Assembly: GCF_016808095.1 (NCBI RefSeq) | Contig: NC_068971.1 | Coordinates: forward strand, 23,300,501 to 23,364,500 | Length of the DNA: 64,000 nucleotides | Source: Vigna angularis | Lineage: Eukaryota > Streptophyta > Magnoliopsida > Fabales > Fabaceae | Reading direction: 5' to 3' | Part shown: in pieces, positions 10,742 through 20,167 of the stretch | How the letters are laid out: each line of letters begins with the position of its first letter | Position numbering within the stretch: the stretch's first letter is position 1 | Made by a program: the position numbers and the translations under genes | The notes under the pieces: generated by a model | The model's database searches: none | The model's input: only the letters and a program-made list of their open reading frames with translations | What the model was told of the DNA's origin: nothing

Positions 10742-12336
10742 CTTTTCAAAAGTACAAAAAATTTATTTTTCTAATAACTATTTTAATTTTATATTATATG
10801 TCAAATAAATATAAACATATATATTATTTTACCACTAAAAGAATAAGATAAATATTTAGTTAATTAAAGTATTTGTTAGTTTCTTTAATATTAATTACAA
10901 ATTAATCTTAATGTTCATGAGCCAATTTTTTAAAATTAAATAAGTGTTTAATTATTTCAATCGTTCGAATAAAAGTAATTGAATTAAATTTTAAATTTTT
11001 TATTATTGGTAAATTTTCTTATAAGAGTGATATTTATGATACTGGTTAATTTTTGTATAAGTATGATTAGATTAAGTTAACTAAAAAAATATTAGTTTAA
11101 ATAAAATTTGATACTAAAAGGATCAATATTAGTCGATATATGTTTAGCTTATTTTTAATTAGATTAATAAGTTTCACTGATTAATAAGTTTCACTGCTTT
11201 TAGACTGACTAATTTTTAATAACTATAATTATAATTTTGAAAAGTTGAACATAATACGGTTTTATTTAACTTTAGTTCTTTCATAATTAGACTTAATATC
11301 ATTTGATTAAATTCTAAATTGTCAACCGTCCATACAATAAAATAGCTACCCTGCATGCTAGTGCATTACCTTAAATAATTATGAAGATGATGAAAATGTA
11401 GACTTTCGAAATTAGTGAAGGCCACGTAACTTTGAAGAATGACTTATCTTATTTTTAATTTTTGTAGGAGAATGACTTTTCATTAGCAACTAAACAGAGA
11501 AAACAAACATTGCCTTTATTGTTCCCTCAGTTGCACGTTGCGAATAGTTGAAAACAGAGATTTCTTTTGAGATCAAATTGTATAAATTCCGTTGTATTTT
11601 CTGTAGTAGAAATATAGAGAAAAGGATAATTAATAAAGAAGAAAAAAAGGTTAATGGCACGTTTGGAACAGTAAAGACAATGTCACATGCAGAATTTCGT
11701 GACATTCGATTTACATAAGTTACGTAACAAGAATAATAATCTTTTATATATAATTTACGATTGGAGACACAAGTAACTATATTTATTCTTTTAAGGATAA
11801 AAAATTATAAAAGTTTATGTTCAAATTTATTGGAATTAAAAATATATTTAATTTTTTTTTAAATATAGAAGTTTCAGAAAAAAAAAACTTCAATGTTTAA
11901 CTTGACATAATTTATAGGATATTATGCTTCTTCTTGATAAAAAAAAATATGTGTATTGATATAAGTTTTATAAGCAAATATATCTCATATTTCATTATTG
12001 ATATACATACTATGTTTATGTTTATGTGTATCAATAATGAAATATGACTGAATCATTATAGGATTTTGCGATAATTTGTTGAGATGATTTTGCGAATTTA
12101 TGGATTGATATTTGTTGTTGAGATGATTTTGCAAATTGGGGGTTTACGAATTTAGGGATTTCATTGTCTATTTTTCGCAGGTTCTCATGTATTTTTCTTT
12201 TCCTTCTTATTAAGTGTGAAAGCTATAATTTTGTAAGGGATGTTTCATTCTGCAACTCCAAGATAAGATTTCATTATGGACTTTTGAATCTTTCCAAAAA
12301 TTCCTTTTTTTTTCTCCTTTTTATTAAAGTTATTAT
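10740..12336. other. AT-rich intergenic; no gene recognised
   Basis: Low-complexity AT-rich sequence with a clear hairpin at 11985-12047 and short direct repeats of GAGATGATTTTGC at about 12080-12135. Short frames (for example 11490-11705 and 12164-12397) have no recognisable content. Confidence 0.5.
11985..12047. repeat. Perfect 19-bp inverted repeat (hairpin)
   Basis: TCATATTTCATTATTGATA at 11985-12003 is exactly complementary to 12029-12047, with a 25-bp loop. It may be a MITE remnant or simply a hairpin; no flanking duplication was found. Confidence 0.75.
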
Positions 12337-13283
12337 GAACCCTTACAACGGGGATTTTGAAATCTATTTAACAAATATTTTAAAATTTTGTTTTTAAATC
12401 TAAAAGCTAATAATAATATAGTTTATTTTAATATTTTAATATTATTTAATATATATTCATATTTTAATAATTATTAAAATATAATTTCTATTATTATAAT
12501 AGTTATATTAAAAAATACAAATAAAAATTAAAATAACTAAATTAAAAGTAGTAATAATAAAAAAGCAACAAAAAGACAAAAATAAATAGAAAAATAATAA
12601 TACAAAATATGATTTAATATATTTAAATATATTAAAATATTAAATTGAATTAAAATTTAAATAAAAATCTAATTTTTTAAAAAAATTGTTCACCGAAATT
12701 TCTTAACGATGTGTTATCAAAGTGTTTTATTTTTTTTAAAATTTAAAATTTAATAATAATTTAGTTTAATTTAAAATTTTAATATTATTTAATATATATT
12801 CATAACTTAATAATTATTAAAATATAATTTATATTATTATAATAGTTATAATAAAGATAAAAATAATTAAAATTAAAGTAGTAATAATGAAAGTAAAAAA
12901 AAATAATAATATAAAATATGATTTAATATATTTAAATATATTAATTTATATTTAAACATTAAATTAAAATAAATAATTATTAAATTTTATAAAAAACAAA
13001 ATTTTAAAAAAATTTGTTAAACGGATTAATATACGTTAACGCGTTTAACAATTTTTTTAAAATTTTTGTTTAAAATTTAAATCTTAATAATAATCAAATT
13101 TAATTTAAAATTTTGTTATTATTTAATATATACTTATATTTTAATAATTATTAAAATATAATTTTTATTATTATAACAAAAATATTATAAAAATAAATAT
13201 AAAAATAAAAATAATTAAGATAAAAGTATTAATAATAGAAATAAAAGAACAAAAATAATAAAAATAAAAAGAAAAACAATAGT
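12337..13283. repeat. AT-rich tandem repeat, units about 326-375 bp (left part)
   Basis: The block ATTATTTAATATATA recurs at 12441, 12784 and 13118, each followed by TTTTAATAATTATTAAAATAT and preceded by a phrase like GTTTAACAA. Unit starts are near 12337, 12688 and 13014. The array resumes after the Gypsy insertion at 31014. Confidence 0.75.
13279..13283. repeat. Target-site duplication AATAG (left) of the Gypsy element
   Basis: AATAG directly precedes the 5' LTR and is repeated at 31009-31013 after the 3' LTR. Confidence 0.85.
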
Positions 13284-15022
13284 GTAAGGGCCTGAAAATA
13301 TAGGGCTTTTGGACCTTAGGATTGAGGCAGCTAGGCCCGTAAAACTAAGGACACCATGACCTTAGAAGGGGCTTTTCCCAATCTGAGTTCATTAGCCAAC
13401 TTTTCCTTCTCTCTCTAACCTATGTTCTTCTTCTTCTTGCTCTACCTTCTCTCTACCCATTCAGAAATTTCAACCATTGCATTGTCAAATAGGTGGTGTT
13501 CTTTCGTTCACGGAGTTGAGAGCATCTCATCCATCCGATTAGTTTTTGCTTTAGACGGGTAAGTCAGTTTCTCCATCTCTCTTGAACCTAGGGCATGCAA
13601 CTTTACTGGTTGCATGCAGCTGGTAGTCTTCCTCTTTTAATTCTTTGCCTATTATAGCTCTAAGAGTTGTTTTTGTCTCCACTGTTAGTGGATTGTAGGG
13701 TCTTACTATGTGCTGGCTGTGTAAGGCACTGTTGGGGTTTTGCTACTATTCTGAGTAGTACTGTGCTTATAACCACCAAGGTAAGGGGAGCTAATTGTGG
13801 ATTCGCCTGGCGAATCCTGTCGCTCTACGACTGGTGGTGGTCTGGAACCACTGCCCATTTAATTCGAAAGGCGAGTGAGGCGCATGGCGAGAGTTTTAGG
13901 GGGGTTGGTCTATGTCTGGGTTCTCGCAAAGTGACCTGGGTGCGCTATGCGAGGGACCCAAAGTCTGACACTTATTCAAACTTAATTCGCAAGGCGAGCT
14001 GGGTAGGTGCGCTATGCAAATAGCGCCAGTTTCGCCTCACGAGGGTGGTACGCTATGCGAAACGTTCAGGGTTTTACTCTCTACTTTCCCTTTTATATTG
14101 TTTCACTTAGAGTTGAATGTTGTATGGTGTGTGAAGTATGTGTTGAAGCAAATTATATTGTATGTTGAGATTCAAACATGTTGTATATTGTTAAAGTGGA
14201 AATATGAGTGATTCATGGTATGATTGGTGATTCAAAGTACGTGGTTTTAAAAGTATGGTTGATGGACGTAATTCCATGATCTTCAAGGAGAAGATCCATG
14301 GTGGTGCCCTTAGTTGTTTAGAATGAAAGTACGAGCTCAGTCTTGGGGGTCATCCTGAAACTCCAATGGTCTTTCTTCTCACGTAGAGAGGATTAAACCA
14401 TGTGGTGAGGAGTAGCAGGATGTCTCAGTCTTGGGGGCTTTCAGTATGCCTCAAGGCCCGGAACGGGCTAACCTCGTGAGTGTGGTAGGATGGGGGAACC
14501 CAAGTTTCATAAGCCACCACGAGTGTAAGACCCGTCATAGCTCGACTATCATTCTAAAGTCTGGACGAGTCAAGTCTAGTATTCAACATGTTAGGATGCG
14601 TGTTTACCTTGCTTGATTGAAGTTAACTCTTGCATGCATATTGTCATATTGTATGCTTTTTATATAATTAGCTCACCCTTGCTTGTTTGTGTTGTTTGTG
14701 TATGATTCCTTTTGCGATGATCATCCACTTGGATGGGAGCAGATGTTGAGGAGGTTTCTTTGGAGACAACTTTGGAAGAAGACGACAATGCTCCAATTTA
14801 GGCTTCCTAGGGGTTCCTTAGTCATTTGATGATATTTTGAAATACTTTTCCTCTTTAAGTTTACAGTTTAGACCACTTTTGTTAAAGTTTAAATTCTAAA
14901 GCTATATTTTAAGGATGACTGTAATCCTAATACTCGGTTATATGTTTCCAACTGCTTTCTATTATTATAATATGGTGACGTCTTTATAATATACACACGT
15001 CGTATATTTTGGGGATGTCACA
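13284..15022 (+). repeat. Gypsy 5' LTR (1739 bp, internally deleted)
   Basis: Runs from TGTAAGGGCCTG to GGGGATGTCACA (TG...CA). Compared with the 3' LTR it lacks about 720 bp between GGGGAGCTAATTG and TGGATTCGCC (junction near 13794). Contains several GCGCTATGCGA/TTCGCATAGCG-like sub-repeats around 13800-14060. Confidence 0.9.
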
Positions 15023-15026
15023 TTTA

Positions 15027-15040
15027 TGGTATCAGAGCAG
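15027..15040 (+). other. Gypsy primer-binding site (initiator tRNA-Met type)
   Basis: TGGTATCAGAGCAG starts 5 bp after the LTR end. It is the standard plant retrotransposon primer site complementary to the 3' end of initiator tRNA-Met. Confidence 0.9.
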
Positions 15041-15176
15041 TTTCTGTCCTTAGAACATTCAATAGGTTGTATGTGTGCCTTGCTTATGCTTGTGTACTCT
15101 TAATAATGTCAAGGTTAGTTGTGATTATTTCTTTGAGTTATAACTGATGGTTTTTTCTCTCTGTGTGAACAAAAAG

Positions 15177-16615
15177 ATGACACCTAGGCCTCCTCCTCCA
15201 CCTCCTCAGCGTAAGCCATTAGAAAATACAAGAATGCTAGAGGCTGTTCTATAAGCAATGCAACAGAAAAATACTGTTTTGGTGCAGCAGAACACCATTG
15301 CATTACAAAATCTGGAAGCTGCAAGGGTAGCTGCTGAGAACGCGAGAGTGTCATTTGAGAACACTGAAAGGCAATTCATGGAAGTGTTGACTAGTGGCAG
15401 GACCACTCCAAGTGCTTCCTCCTCCGCTATTCCTATCCAAGAGTGGAGTTTGGAGAGCTTCCTCCAGCACCACCCAACCAGATTCACTGGGAAGTGCAGC
15501 CCTAATGAAGTCGACCACTGGTTTAGGGACATGGAGAGGATCTATGAAGCTAAGGGTTGTCATGATGAGAGGAAATTGGCCTATACTCAATATCTGTTGA
15601 CCGGGAAAGCTGGCCCTGATGGAGCAGCATGAAGATGATCCTTGAAAGGAGTGAGACTCATATTACCTGGGAGTTGTTTAGGGTCAAATTCTACACTGAG
15701 TACTTCCAAGACAGTGTCAGATTTGCAAAGGAAGTAGAATTCCTGGAGTTGGTAAAGGGCAACAAGTTAGTGTCAGAGGATGCAGATCGCTTCAAACATT
15801 TGCTTCGCTTCAACACCATGGCGGTGGATGAAGAGTGACAATGCAACAAGTTTGAGAATGGCCTGAGAGGTGATATAAAGCTGCTTGTGAAGGGGTTACG
15901 CATCAGAGAGTTTCCTGCTCTGGTGGAGATGGCCCGTGATATGGAAAAGACTAAGAAGGAATCAGAAGGACCTCAGAGTCAGCAGACCCAACCACTGAGA
16001 ATTGGAGGACCAGCAGTGTCACGAGGTGGTTTCAGTTCTAGGAAAACCCCTTTCTCTAGACCTACTGTTTCTGGGTCCAGGGGTTCTTCCTCTCAATCCT
16101 CGGGGCAACCTAGTTTTGCTAGCCCCGTGAGGTGCTTCGTGTGTGGAGGGCCACACCTTCAGGTTGTTTGCCCTCAGCGGGTGGGGTTCAAGAGGTGCAA
16201 CATCTGCAGGCGGGACGACCATTATGCTAGAGACTGTCCTACGACTAGGAGGGCAGGCCCACAGACACCACAGGCTGGGAGAGCTATTCAAAGGGGTGGT
16301 ATCCGACCACGAGCAACAGGGAGAGTTTACGCATTGACCGGAGCTGAGGCAGTCAGTGCACGTAACCTTATTGTTAGCAGTTGCTTATTATTTGGAGCCT
16401 CTTGTGTGACATTATTTGATTCGGGGACAACGCATTCATTTGTGTTGGAGGCTTGTGTGAAGAGACTAGGCTTAGTATTCAAAGAGCTTCAGTGCGATCT
16501 GGTGATGTCTACACCAGCAGCGGGGTTAGTCAAGACATCTAATGTGTGCTCCAGATGTCCTATTGAGGTAGAGAGGCGTAGGTTCAGAGTGAACCTTATT
16601 TGCTTGCCTCTGTAG
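15177..16615 (+). pseudogene. Gypsy gag and protease, broken
   Basis: The ATG at 15177 begins a proline-rich start, with an in-frame TAA at codon 26 (15252-15254). The capsid-like gag follows (SLESFLQHHPTRFTGKCSP, 15258-15632). A small deletion and frameshift near 15630 moves the frame, and gag continues to a TGA at 15836-15838. The last open block, 15887-16615, has two cysteine boxes (CFVCGGPHLQVVCP and CNICRRDDHYARDC) and the aspartic protease motif LFDSGTTHSFV (about 16413-16445), ending at a TAG. Gag would package the RNA and the protease would cut the polyprotein. Domain identity is clear; no continuous frame remains. Confidence 0.88.
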
Positions 16616-17233
16616 GGGCTAGAGGTAATCATAGGAATAGATTGGTTAGTAGCCAATTGTATTCTTTTAGACTGCGGTGGGAAGAAGCTAATATTCCCCG
16701 ATGAAGATGAAGACCTGTCATTGTCATTCGGTGTGTTGAGACAAGACATCTTTGAGGGTGCTAGTTGTTTCTTAATCATGTTTCACATGGAAGGGGCCCA
16801 AGACTTAAACCCTTTAGCGCATGGAAACCAGAGTGTAGATCTTCTGGTTGTGAATGAATTCTTAGATGTATTCCCTGAGGAAGTTCCGGGTCTACCTCCT
16901 CCGCGAGAGGTAGAGTTCTCTATAGACCTGGTGTAAGGGGCAAGGCTAGTATCTATAGCTCCGTACCGAATGTCCTCGGCAGAATTAGCAGAGCTGAAGA
17001 AGTAGATAGAAGAGCTGCTAGAGAAGCAATTTATCCGACCCAGTGTTTCCCCCTAGGGTGCACCAGTTCTACTGGTGAAGAAGAAAGATGGCAGTTCTAG
17101 ACTTTGTATGGACTACAGACAACTTAATAAGTTGACAATTAAGAACAAATATCCATTGCCGAGAATCGATGATCTGATGGATCAATTGCACGGAGCTACG
17201 ATGTTTTCCAAGATTGATTTGAGGTCAAGTTAC
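16616..17233 (+). pseudogene. Gypsy reverse transcriptase, N-terminal part
   Basis: Continues from the protease (VIIGIDWL, FPEEVPGLPPPREVEFSIDL) into RT. The [20 protein letters not shown] and SKIDLRSSY motifs lie at about 17080-17233. Stops at 16613-16615, 16934-16936, 17003-17005 and 17054-17056 break it. The RT is cut exactly after the Tyr codon of the SSY motif by the Sirevirus; the rest is at 26082. Confidence 0.9.
17229..17233. repeat. Target-site duplication GTTAC (left) of the Sirevirus
   Basis: GTTAC immediately precedes the TG of the Sirevirus LTR and is repeated at 26077-26081. Confidence 0.93.
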
Positions 17234-17425
17234 TGTTAGCAAATTGATGAAGATGAAGTTTTGATGATGTCCAATTCAAGTCAAGAACAAACAAGACTCA
17301 TGAAGAATGATCTTTGAAGACTTGTAATCTTTTGTAATAATTGTATGAACATAGGAAAATTAGTAGTTTTATGTATGCATTCAAAAGTGATGTAAAAATA
17401 AGCCATAAGCAAAATTCTGTGCAGT

Positions 17426-17495
17426 GCTAATCGATTAACAAGAGGTGCTAATCGATTAGCGTTAATCGATTAACAAGGGCTGTTAATCGATTGTT
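17426..17495. promoter_or_regulatory. Palindrome module 1 (P-7-PP-7-P) in the 5' LTR
   Basis: 14-bp near-palindromes at 17426-17439, 17447-17460, 17461-17474 and 17482-17495 (the last degenerate at its 3' end). Spacers are exactly 7 bp and the two central units abut. Centre-to-centre spacing is 21, 14 and 21 bp. An equivalent copy lies in the 3' LTR at 25175-25244. Confidence 0.9.
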
Positions 17496-17528
17496 CCAGT
17501 GCGCCATGAAGAAGCCCAGCAGTGCAGT

Positions 17529-17598
17529 GCTAATCGATTAACAGAGGGTGTTAATCGATTAGCGTTAATCGATTAACAAGGGCTGTTAATCGATTAAC
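17529..17598. promoter_or_regulatory. Palindrome module 2 (P-7-PP-7-P) in the 5' LTR
   Basis: Units at 17529-17542, 17550-17563, 17564-17577 and 17585-17598 with 7-bp spacers, the same 70-bp layout as module 1. A further pair with a 7-bp spacer follows at 17656-17669 and 17677-17690. The equivalent module in the 3' LTR is at 25278-25347. Confidence 0.92.
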
Positions 17599-17737
17599 AA
17601 GGTGAACGTTTGAAAAACTAGCCGTTTTTAGAGCCGTTGAAGTATCCGTTGGGTTGTTAATCGATTAACCACTGTAGCTAATCGATTAACACAGTCAGAA
17701 AGTCTAAAAGCGAAAATGGAGGAGCCTTTGGATGAGT

Positions 17738-17747
17738 CTATAAATAG
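17738..17747 (+). promoter_or_regulatory. Sirevirus LTR TATA box
   Basis: CTATAAATAG about 48 bp after the last palindrome, followed by a CT-rich segment (TCATTTTCTCTC) like a plant transcription start region. The same box is in the 3' LTR at 25487-25496. Confidence 0.8.
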
Positions 17748-18329
17748 ACTCTCATTTTCTCTCAACTCTAACTCTTCCCTTGTGCTCAAGTACTCTGAAC
17801 TCTTTTGAGAACTTTGTGAAATTGCTGAAGCTAAGGAAACTCTTGTCTGCAAAGTCCTGAAGTGGTACTGCGGTGACAGAGGAATAGCTTGATCATCCTT
17901 GGTGTGTCTGAGGAAGTGTCTGGAAGAGAATCATCCTTCGTGAAGCATTCGAAGGAGGTGATCATCCTTTGTGAAGATTCAAAGGAGGTGTAAGTTCATC
18001 TCTTGTGGTTTCAAGAGAGGTGGTAATTTCTAAACTGTTACAAATTGTTTTTCTGTGTGACTAATATTTGTAATAGTTTTGTGATAGTGAAAAAGGTTTA
18101 TCTTGTTTGAGATAAGCGACTGGACGTAGGATCCTAGTGATCTGAACCAGGATAAAATACCTGTGTAATTTTTCTCTTTCCCTTACTCTGTTATTTAAGT
18201 TTAATTATCTGCTTAGTAAGAAATTAAGAGAAAAATATTAAAAAGGGATAATATTTGAATATAACCAATTCACCCCCCCTCTTGGTTTGTTCCCACGCTA
18301 ACCATTCCGCTGCAGCCGCTCCTGACAAT

Positions 18330-18341
18330 TGGTATCAGAGC
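18330..18341 (+). other. Sirevirus primer-binding site (initiator tRNA-Met)
   Basis: TGGTATCAGAGC starts 3 bases after the LTR's terminal CA. Confidence 0.92.
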
Positions 18342-18361
18342 TTGCTTTGATAGTCATTCAA

Positions 18362-20062
18362 ATGGCGGGATCACATCAAACCTTTGCAGAGGGTGCTTCT
18401 ATCAATAGACCACCACTATTCACAGGTGAAAATTACGCATTCTGGAAAGTAAGAATGCAAATTTTTATGGAATCTATTGATATAGATATTTGGGATGCTG
18501 TTGTATCTGGTCCTTTTGTTCCAATTAACAATATGCAGGAACCAAAGCCCCGTGACCAATGGACTGCTGAAGATAAGAGAAAATTTGGTAATGATGTAAA
18601 AGCTCGTAATATTATTTCATCTGCTTTAACTGTTGATGAGTTTTACAGGATTTCTATTTGTAAAACTGCACAAGAAATGTGGGAAGTACTTAGAGTAACC
18701 CACGAAGGTACAGATGATGTTAAGAGAGCAAGAAAGAATACATTAATCCAGGAATACGAAATGTTCAGGATGAAGCAAGGAGAAACAATAGTAGATGTTC
18801 AGAAACGCTTCACCAACATCGTAAATCATCTTATTGGATTAGGTAAGTCTTTCGATACTGATGAGCTTAACATTAAAATTTTGAAATCTTTAGACAGGTC
18901 TTGGCAACCAAAAGTGACTGCAATTTCTGAGTCACAAAATCTCAACACGATGACAATGGCTGCATTATTTGGAAAGTTGAGAGAGCATGAACTTGATCTT
19001 GGAAGACTTGATGAAGAAGAAGCAAAAGCCAAAAACAACAAGAAGAGTTTGGCATTAAAGTCGGAGGTTGAAAGAAACAAAGGTAAATCAGAAGATGAAG
19101 ACTCAGACGAAGAAGAAAATTTAAGTCTCATGATCAAAAGGTTAAACAGGTTCATGAAGTCTAAAGGTAAAGGAAGATTTAGGTACGAAAAGAAAGATAA
19201 TCAAGCATCTTCCTCAAATTACCGATGTTATGGCTGTGGAGAAAAAGGGCATCTAAAAGCAGACTGCCCAAATCAAAAGAAGGGTGAAGACAAGAAGGAG
19301 AAAAGATTCTTCAAGAAAAAGAAGGCCTACATTGCCTGGGAAGACGACAATGAGACCATTTCAGATTCAAGCGACTCAGATGAAGAAGCAAACATCTGTT
19401 TGATGGCAGATGATGATAACGTCAGCCAAGTAAGTAGTTCACACTATTCTGATAATGATAGTAATATGGATGAAGATGAACTGCATGATACTTATGCTGC
19501 TTTATTAGTAGAATCTGAAAAATTAGATATAGCTCATAAGAAATTGAAAAAGGACTTCAAAAAGTTAAAATTGAATTTTGAAAATATTCTTGAAGAAAAT
19601 GAAAATTTGAAAATTACTTCTGAAAACTTCTCTAAAACAAATGATAATTTGAAAACTGAATTTACAAATTTATCTGAAGAAAACAGAAGTTTGAAAAATA
19701 AATTTTTATATCAAGCGGAAGAAATTAGAAATTTAAAAAATAAGGTTTTATATTATGAAAAAGAAAAATATGTTGCTAAAAATGAATGTGAATCTTGCAT
19801 AAAATTCAAATATTTTTCTGAAAATACAACCACTGGAGAATGTAGTAAAACTAATGAAAATAAGGTTGTTAAAAATAAGTATGTTCCTAAAATTAAACAC
19901 AATCATAGAACCCGTAAAACTTGGGTACAAAAAGGAACAACTTATAGGAACACAAATGTTGCATCATGCTTTTATTGTATGAAAAAGGGTCATACATCTA
20001 ATAAATGTAAAATTAAGCATTATGGTGTTCCAAGTGGTAGATATGCTTGGGTTGTAAAATGA
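18362..20062 (+). CDS. gag: Sirevirus Gag (566 aa)
   Basis: Nucleocapsid precursor that would package element RNA in cytoplasmic particles. The ATG at 18362 follows the primer site by 20 bp; any reading upstream of it has no ATG. The N-terminal half is the UBN2/Copia gag domain (PPLFTGENYAFWKVRMQIFM near residues 16-35). Then come an acidic, charged linker, a CCHC knuckle CYGCGEKGHLKADC (about 289-302), a long lysine/asparagine-rich coiled-coil-like stretch (about 390-480) and a second CCHC knuckle CFYCMKKGHTSNKC (about 536-549) close to the C-terminus. Two knuckles flanking a long coiled region is unusual compared with single-knuckle Copia Gags. Pol lies downstream in the same frame but behind a cluster of six stops (20060-20143). 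Confidence 0.93.
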   Translation: MAGSHQTFAEGASINRPPLFTGENYAFWKVRMQIFMESIDIDIWDAVVSGPFVPINNMQEPKPRDQWTAEDKRKFGNDVKARNIISSALTVDEFYRISICKTAQEMWEVLRVTHEGTDDVKRARKNTLIQEYEMFRMKQGETIVDVQKRFTNIVNHLIGLGKSFDTDELNIKILKSLDRSWQPKVTAISESQNLNTMTMAALFGKLREHELDLGRLDEEEAKAKNNKKSLALKSEVERNKGKSEDEDSDEEENLSLMIKRLNRFMKSKGKGRFRYEKKDNQASSSNYRCYGCGEKGHLKADCPNQKKGEDKKEKRFFKKKKAYIAWEDDNETISDSSDSDEEANICLMADDDNVSQVSSSHYSDNDSNMDEDELHDTYAALLVESEKLDIAHKKLKKDFKKLKLNFENILEENENLKITSENFSKTNDNLKTEFTNLSEENRSLKNKFLYQAEEIRNLKNKVLYYEKEKYVAKNECESCIKFKYFSENTTTGECSKTNENKVVKNKYVPKIKHNHRTRKTWVQKGTTYRNTNVASCFYCMKKGHTSNKCKIKHYGVPSGRYAWVVK

Positions 20063-20167
20063 TTTTAATCTTTTTAAATCTAACCCAAAGGACCCATACA
20101 AAGTAGTTGGGTACCTAAATAGCTTGTTCTTTTTATGTTGTAGGAATTATCAAAACCAAGGAAGTAT

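Larger units (their letters stand above)
17234..18327 (+). repeat. Sirevirus 5' LTR (1094 bp)
   Basis: TGTTAGCAAATTG...GCTCCTGACA. Holds ten copies of the 14-bp palindrome GTTAATCGATTAAC or close variants (17426-17690), a TATA box CTATAAATAG at 17738-17747 and CT-rich leader sequence. Differs from the 3' LTR at four single positions. Confidence 0.96.

Noticed and set aside
17628..17852. 74-codon minus frame in both Sirevirus LTRs (also 25377-25601)
   Set aside because: Identical because the LTRs are identical; it lies across the promoter region and has no recognisable domain.
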